A DNA stretch of 64,000 nucleotides from NCBI RefSeq assembly GCF_029265695.1, contig NZ_JAJUHW010000013.1, forward strand, positions 1-64,000, read 5' to 3'. Source of the stretch: Gracilinema caldarium (GTDB taxonomy: Bacteria; Spirochaetota; Spirochaetia; Treponematales; Breznakiellaceae). The position numbers and the translations under genes are program-made. Each line of letters starts with the position of its first letter. The first letter of the stretch is position 1. This document shows, piece by piece, positions 60,549 to 64,000 of this stretch. The notes under the pieces are model-generated. The model was given only the letters and a program-made list of their open reading frames with translations, was not told the origin of the DNA and made no database searches.

Positions 60549-61233
60549 CGGAATGCATCCTCCGCTCAATATAAGCAAGCAGCTTAGAAAGGGGATAGGT
60601 CATAAGGAAATACAGCAGGGCCGCCACAAGCAAAGGCTCAAAGGGTTGGAACGTATTTCCCCTGATGGTATCCGCCTTGTACATGAGTTCTCCGATACCA
60701 ATAATTGAAACAATCGAAGACTCTTTGATAACCACCACAAATTCGTTACCCAGGGCAGGCAGTATGTTCCTAACCGCCTGGGGAATAATGATATGCTGCA
60801 TAGCCATACGATGGGGCATACCAAGGGACCGGGCGGCTTCCATCTGGCCCTTGTCTACCGCCTGGATACCGGCCCTGAATATTTCCGCCACATAGGCCCC
60901 CGAATTCAGCCCCAGGGTGATGACACCTGACATAAAGTCAGAGAAATTGATTCCCAGAATAGTTCCAATCCAGGGAATATCAGGGAAACGGATTCCTACC
61001 GCTTGAAGCCCATAATAGATAATAAAGAGCTGCACCAAAAGGGGGGTGCCCCTGATAAACTCAATATATGCCGAGGCTATAAAGCGAAGAGGCTTACGGC
61101 TTGATAATTTAAGGAGCGATAAAAACAACCCTATGGCAGTCCCAATAATAACCGCTAGGGCCGCAAGCAGTATGGTATTTTTGGCCCCGACGATATAAAA
61201 CTGCCAGTATTTTCCTAAAAATGAAAAATTCAC
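60538..61233 (-). CDS. Polar amino-acid ABC transporter permease
   Basis: A 231-residue inner-membrane protein of the HisM/GlnP family with about five helices. The EAA loop that contacts the ATPase is visible ([22 protein letters not shown], read with its preceding GQM). The N-terminal segment [14 protein letters not shown] and [16 protein letters not shown] are typical. It starts 12 bases after the binding-protein stop. A single permease gene means a homodimer. Confidence 0.93.
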   Translation of the reverse strand: MNFSFLGKYWQFYIVGAKNTILLAALAVIIGTAIGLFLSLLKLSSRKPLRFIASAYIEFIRGTPLLVQLFIIYYGLQAVGIRFPDIPWIGTILGINFSDFMSGVITLGLNSGAYVAEIFRAGIQAVDKGQMEAARSLGMPHRMAMQHIIIPQAVRNILPALGNEFVVVIKESSIVSIIGIGELMYKADTIRGNTFQPFEPLLVAALLYFLMTYPLSKLLAYIERRMHSGER

Positions 61234-61245
61234 CGGGCTTGTCCG

Positions 61246-62091
61246 TTAGTTTTCTACCAATTCATTCGCTTCGGCAACAAACTGGTCGATTTTCTTTTCT
61301 GCCATAAGCCGGTCTAAGGTTTTGTTGATCGCTTCTAAAAGGAGGGGATTACCTTTTTTGACGGCCACCGCAGAGCCCCCCTCGTCATCGGTAAAGGTGG
61401 GAGCAGCTAAAGCCAAATCGGGATTATTGTTGACATAGGCACTTGCCACGGGAAGCTCTGCAACAATGGCGTCTACCTTTTTGTTCTTCAAATCCAGAAT
61501 AAGGTTCTTAATGGTTCCCAGTTCCTTTACCTTATCGGAAGGCTTTTCGGCTTCCGCCTCAGACAGGCCGAGTATTTGGGTTTTAGCTATACCAACCTGA
61601 ATAGTCCCCTTCTGCGCCGAAAGCCGAGCGTTTTTCAGGGCATCCACGGTCTGGTATTTATCCTTGTCTTCTGCCCGGATAATCACCCCATGGACCGCAT
61701 AGTAATAGGTTTTGCTGAAATCTACACTCTTTTTCCGTTCTTCGGTAGGTGTCATACCGGAAATGACAATATCTATGGTACCAGCCTGCAGGGCGGCTAG
61801 AAGTCCATCGAACTGCATATCCTTAATTTCGAGTTTTACACCCAAATCTTTGGCAATTTCCTGGGCAATGGCAATATCAAAACCGACGATAAGGTCCTTG
61901 CCGTCCTTGAGTACATGAAACTCATAGGGAGGATAGTCCGCAGAAGTCCCGATAATCAGGGTCTTTGCTTTCTGAATTTTATTAAGAGCATCCTGTTTCT
62001 GGTTTGATGAACAGGAAAGATTAATACTTGCAAGCAGGGCAATAGCGAGGCCAAAGGCTGCCATTGATACAAAGGTTTTGCTTAATTTCAT
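61246..62091 (-). CDS. Amino-acid ABC transporter substrate-binding lipoprotein
   Basis: A 281-residue periplasmic family 3 binding protein held by lipid at Cys27 (lipobox INLSC). Signature parts are IIGTSADYPPYEF near 46, GFDIAIAQEIAKDLG near 70 and GLLAALQAGTIDIVISGMTPT around 95-115. The ligand-binding arginine of the family is not obvious (the TxERKK segment may supply it), so the substrate is a polar amino acid or related compound, not specified further. The ribosome site GGAGG is strong. First gene of the operon. Confidence 0.92.
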   Translation of the reverse strand: MKLSKTFVSMAAFGLAIALLASINLSCSSNQKQDALNKIQKAKTLIIGTSADYPPYEFHVLKDGKDLIVGFDIAIAQEIAKDLGVKLEIKDMQFDGLLAALQAGTIDIVISGMTPTEERKKSVDFSKTYYYAVHGVIIRAEDKDKYQTVDALKNARLSAQKGTIQVGIAKTQILGLSEAEAEKPSDKVKELGTIKNLILDLKNKKVDAIVAELPVASAYVNNNPDLALAAPTFTDDEGGSAVAVKKGNPLLLEAINKTLDRLMAEKKIDQFVAEANELVEN

Positions 62092-62125
62092 AATTCCTCC
62101 ATAGGTGCATAATTATACATCCGAC

Positions 62126-62153
62126 AGTATAAATATGCATCGAATTTAGTCAA
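62126..62153 (-). promoter_or_regulatory. Promoter of the amino-acid ABC operon
   Basis: On the minus strand TTGACT (62148-62153), 16 bases, TATACT (62126-62131), about 35 bases before the binding-protein ATG. Confidence 0.7.
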
Positions 62154-62166
62154 GGTATTCAACCTA

Positions 62167-64000
62167 TTACAAACCAAGCGATCTGCTGATCTTCGCCCGC
62201 GAAACCGAAAGGATTTCTCCCGTGTCAACCCTCACAAGCCTGAGATATACTTCCCATGCTATATCATCATCTTGAGATGCAGGCAAAGAAACCAGAGCGG
62301 GCAGTATGAGATATTCAGCCCCCAGCAATTTACCAATCTTAGCAGCGCTTTCAATATCCGCAATGGCAGACAGGGACAGTTCAAGCTCCTGCAGTATGGC
62401 CTGCAGATCATTCCGTTCAAGCAGAGTAAATCGGTTAGATTGTATAGCGGCCTGGAGCAGCCGCGCTCCGAAGCGTTCTGCATTTTTTTCCTGGGCTGCA
62501 AAGGGGACAAGAGAAACCCGTGAAGCCATGGTTACCGAGGCAGCTGAATAATCGATGAGACGGTTTACCGTTTCCGAAAAAAGTTCATCAAGAATAGAAT
62601 CCTTATCCCGTTCCGGCACAGCCTTCGCCTCGTAATAATCATCGGAAGGCAGCGTAACTTTTTCGCCTGAGAGCAGGCTGATTTCTTCCTTGGCAAGACG
62701 GATAATAATGGCTTCCAGCCGGTCTGCTGTCCAGTTTGCCCCCGTATGATGGCTTACAGCACCGGCGGTGCCGCCCTCGCTTTCGCCCTTCTCGCCATAG
62801 GTGAGAAATATATATTTGCCCCGGCTTCGCTGGGCAACTTGGCGGAGTTGATACTCCCCGCTGATATCAAGACCTCCGGTACCGATGCTGTGAATTTTAA
62901 TTCCCCTGACTCTGGCCTGTTCTGCCGATTCACTATATGGTATGCCTTCCATATAGGCATGGGCTGGCGCATCGGTTATGATAAAGGCTAGCCGCGAGCC
63001 CTTTGAGTTCCAGTTCATACGGGTATCCAGAGCAGCAGCAAGGGCCGCTTCCAAATCCTCTGGCGTGTCGCCCCCGCCATCGGCATAGGCTCCGGCTAAA
63101 TAGGACTGAAACTTCTTAAGATCCTCCGTTAGGGGATATTTCCGGGTTATATATTCATCGCCCCGGTCACGGTACAGCACAAGCCCAAACCGGATGCGAG
63201 GCCGAGGATTTGCTAAATCCAGATTATCCTTAATAATTTCTATGGTTGCCTTAAGCCGCTCTATTTCTTCTCCCATAGATCCAGTGGTATCTAAAATAAA
63301 GACGATATCAAGTGGCACGGAAGACGGAACCCAGCGGCCCCCCTGGGGCGGCCGAGCGGGTATGGTAAGGGCCAGGGACCGCAAACCCTTTGGATCAAAG
63401 GGAATGCGGCCAGAGATCGGTTTTTTGCCCGGTTCGGATAGCGGAGCCACGGCTTCTGCGGACCATGGGCCAATCGCATCCAGAGGGGGCGTTAAAAGGA
63501 CCTTTCCGTCCGCATAGGTGCTCAGGGTTTCTACCAACAGGTTTTTATCGTTATAAATAGAAACCTGGGCATTTGGTACTGGCTGACCCGTTTCATCTAT
63601 AACCGACAGCATTATCCGGTTTTCTACAGGTATGGGGCGGATTGCAGGAGCGCTTTTATAACGGTTAAGAAAATCGAGGAAATAGTTATATTGATTATTA
63701 TCATCGGCGACTCCTGCCTTAAGTCCCGATTCGGTGTTGACTGGCCGGCCAGCGCTTGCAGAGCTTTTCATTGCTGAAGGAGGAGCACCTTTTTCCCCCG
63801 CAGGAGCCGATTCGGTCACATACAGCTCAGCATCACTGCCATCTGACCGCTTTCGTACAGAGGTGGGATCTGCAACCGGTTCAGGGGTGCTGATTCCGCT
63901 TTTATCAGCCTTTTCCGTTTTTACGTCCTCCCCTGTCGTTGCTGCGCTAACTGCAGCAGGGGCAGCACTGGAGCAGCCGGTGCTCATCAATATACCTACC
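62167..64000 (-). CDS. VWA-domain lipoprotein with C-terminal CsgG-like domain, 5' partial
   Basis: The gene runs off the right edge; the last codons visible read Val-Gly-Ile-Leu-Met-Ser-Thr-Gly-Cys, the end of a lipoprotein signal. After a disordered Ala/Ser/Lys-rich linker (about 100 residues) come a small beta domain (VIDETGQPVPNAQVSIYND, a CarboxypepD_reg-like plug), a von Willebrand A domain with metal-site motif DTTGSMGEE and DGGGDTPEDLE, and a final domain reading FTLLERNDLQAILQELEL and GKLLGAEYLILPALV, typical of CsgG or FlgO-like lipoproteins. A VWA-CsgG combination suggests a surface or periplasmic assembly role; the partner is unknown. Confidence 0.82.
   Translation of the reverse strand, partial: VGILMSTGCSSAAPAAVSAATTGEDVKTEKADKSGISTPEPVADPTSVRKRSDGSDAELYVTESAPAGEKGAPPSAMKSSASAGRPVNTESGLKAGVADDNNQYNYFLDFLNRYKSAPAIRPIPVENRIMLSVIDETGQPVPNAQVSIYNDKNLLVETLSTYADGKVLLTPPLDAIGPWSAEAVAPLSEPGKKPISGRIPFDPKGLRSLALTIPARPPQGGRWVPSSVPLDIVFILDTTGSMGEEIERLKATIEIIKDNLDLANPRPRIRFGLVLYRDRGDEYITRKYPLTEDLKKFQSYLAGAYADGGGDTPEDLEAALAAALDTRMNWNSKGSRLAFIITDAPAHAYMEGIPYSESAEQARVRGIKIHSIGTGGLDISGEYQLRQVAQRSRGKYIFLTYGEKGESEGGTAGAVSHHTGANWTADRLEAIIIRLAKEEISLLSGEKVTLPSDDYYEAKAVPERDKDSILDELFSETVNRLIDYSAASVTMASRVSLVPFAAQEKNAERFGARLLQAAIQSNRFTLLERNDLQAILQELELSLSAIADIESAAKIGKLLGAEYLILPALVSLPASQDDDIAWEVYLRLVRVDTGEILSVSRAKISRSLGL

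Noticed and set aside
1-64000. CRISPR arrays, tRNA or rRNA genes, insertion sequences, prophage
   Set aside because: Reading both strands I saw no regularly spaced repeats, no cloverleaf or rRNA blocks, and no transposase, integrase or phage structural genes.

Overview
This window looks like a stretch of spirochaete chromosome, most likely Treponema or a close free-living or gut relative. That is an inference from gene content: many lipoproteins with loose lipoboxes, a Treponema-type 1480-residue dehydratase-activase fusion, a probable spirochaete-specific family (31057-32598), pyruvate:ferredoxin oxidoreductase and formyl-THF synthetase, and catabolic genes for cellulose, chitin sugars and galactosides. 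Base composition is about half G+C by eye, with clear AT-rich patches (vapBC, the chemoreceptor, parts of the lipoprotein region). I found no rRNA, tRNA, CRISPR array, insertion sequence or prophage. No gene-free stretch exceeds 300 bases; the longest is the 272-base leader before mgtE.

Layout. 1-2901: end of a histidine operon (hisIE partial, hisC, hisD). 2902-6168: chemoreceptor and a GH5 endoglucanase-like lipoprotein, both leftward. 6320-9808: radical SAM protein, then leftward purE-purK-esterase. 9922-12939: leftward trio of an NTF2-like protein, an SDR and a CrtI-type flavoprotein. 13061-19695: broken PIN gene, giant dehydratase-activase fusion, lipoprotein lipase, vapBC. 19818-23026: ROK regulator with nagA and nagB for amino-sugar use. 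23029-25948: mgtE with an unusual leader, crcB, a DUF190 gene and an OsmC gene. 25968-32598: NlpC/P60-like exported protein, CHASE2/degenerate cyclase, coiled-coil lipoprotein, QueG-like protein, conserved spirochaetal protein. 32699-40538: pyruvate:ferredoxin oxidoreductase, NtrC-type regulator, glycosyltransferase, GntP permease. 40589-46655: GT8-like protein, mazG, pth, alpha-galactosidase, CBS-type pyrophosphatase. 46669-54473: YuzD-like protein, SUMF1-like protein, clpP, CoA-disulfide reductase with rhodanese, TPR protein, fhs, alr. 54585-64000: four lipoproteins, a polar amino-acid ABC transporter, and a VWA lipoprotein cut by the right edge.

How it fits together. The metabolism suggested is an anaerobic saccharolytic fermenter: GH5 and GH36 release sugars, NagA/NagB feed amino sugars into glycolysis, and pyruvate is oxidised by the ferredoxin enzyme. 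Fhs supplies one-carbon units and CoA-disulfide reductase with rhodanese handles thiol redox or oxygen stress. Genes are tightly packed: six convergent pairs abut, sit one base apart or overlap at their stop codons, and same-strand genes often share ATGA overlaps.

Least explained points: the mgtE leader with a proline- and acid-rich 41-codon upstream frame; a PIN toxin gene broken by what looks like a single-base deletion; a cluster of lipoproteins with LPP20/CsgG-like character; and several enzyme-like proteins that lack their expected catalytic residues (rhodanese domain, cyclase domain, QueG-like protein, SUMF1-like protein).
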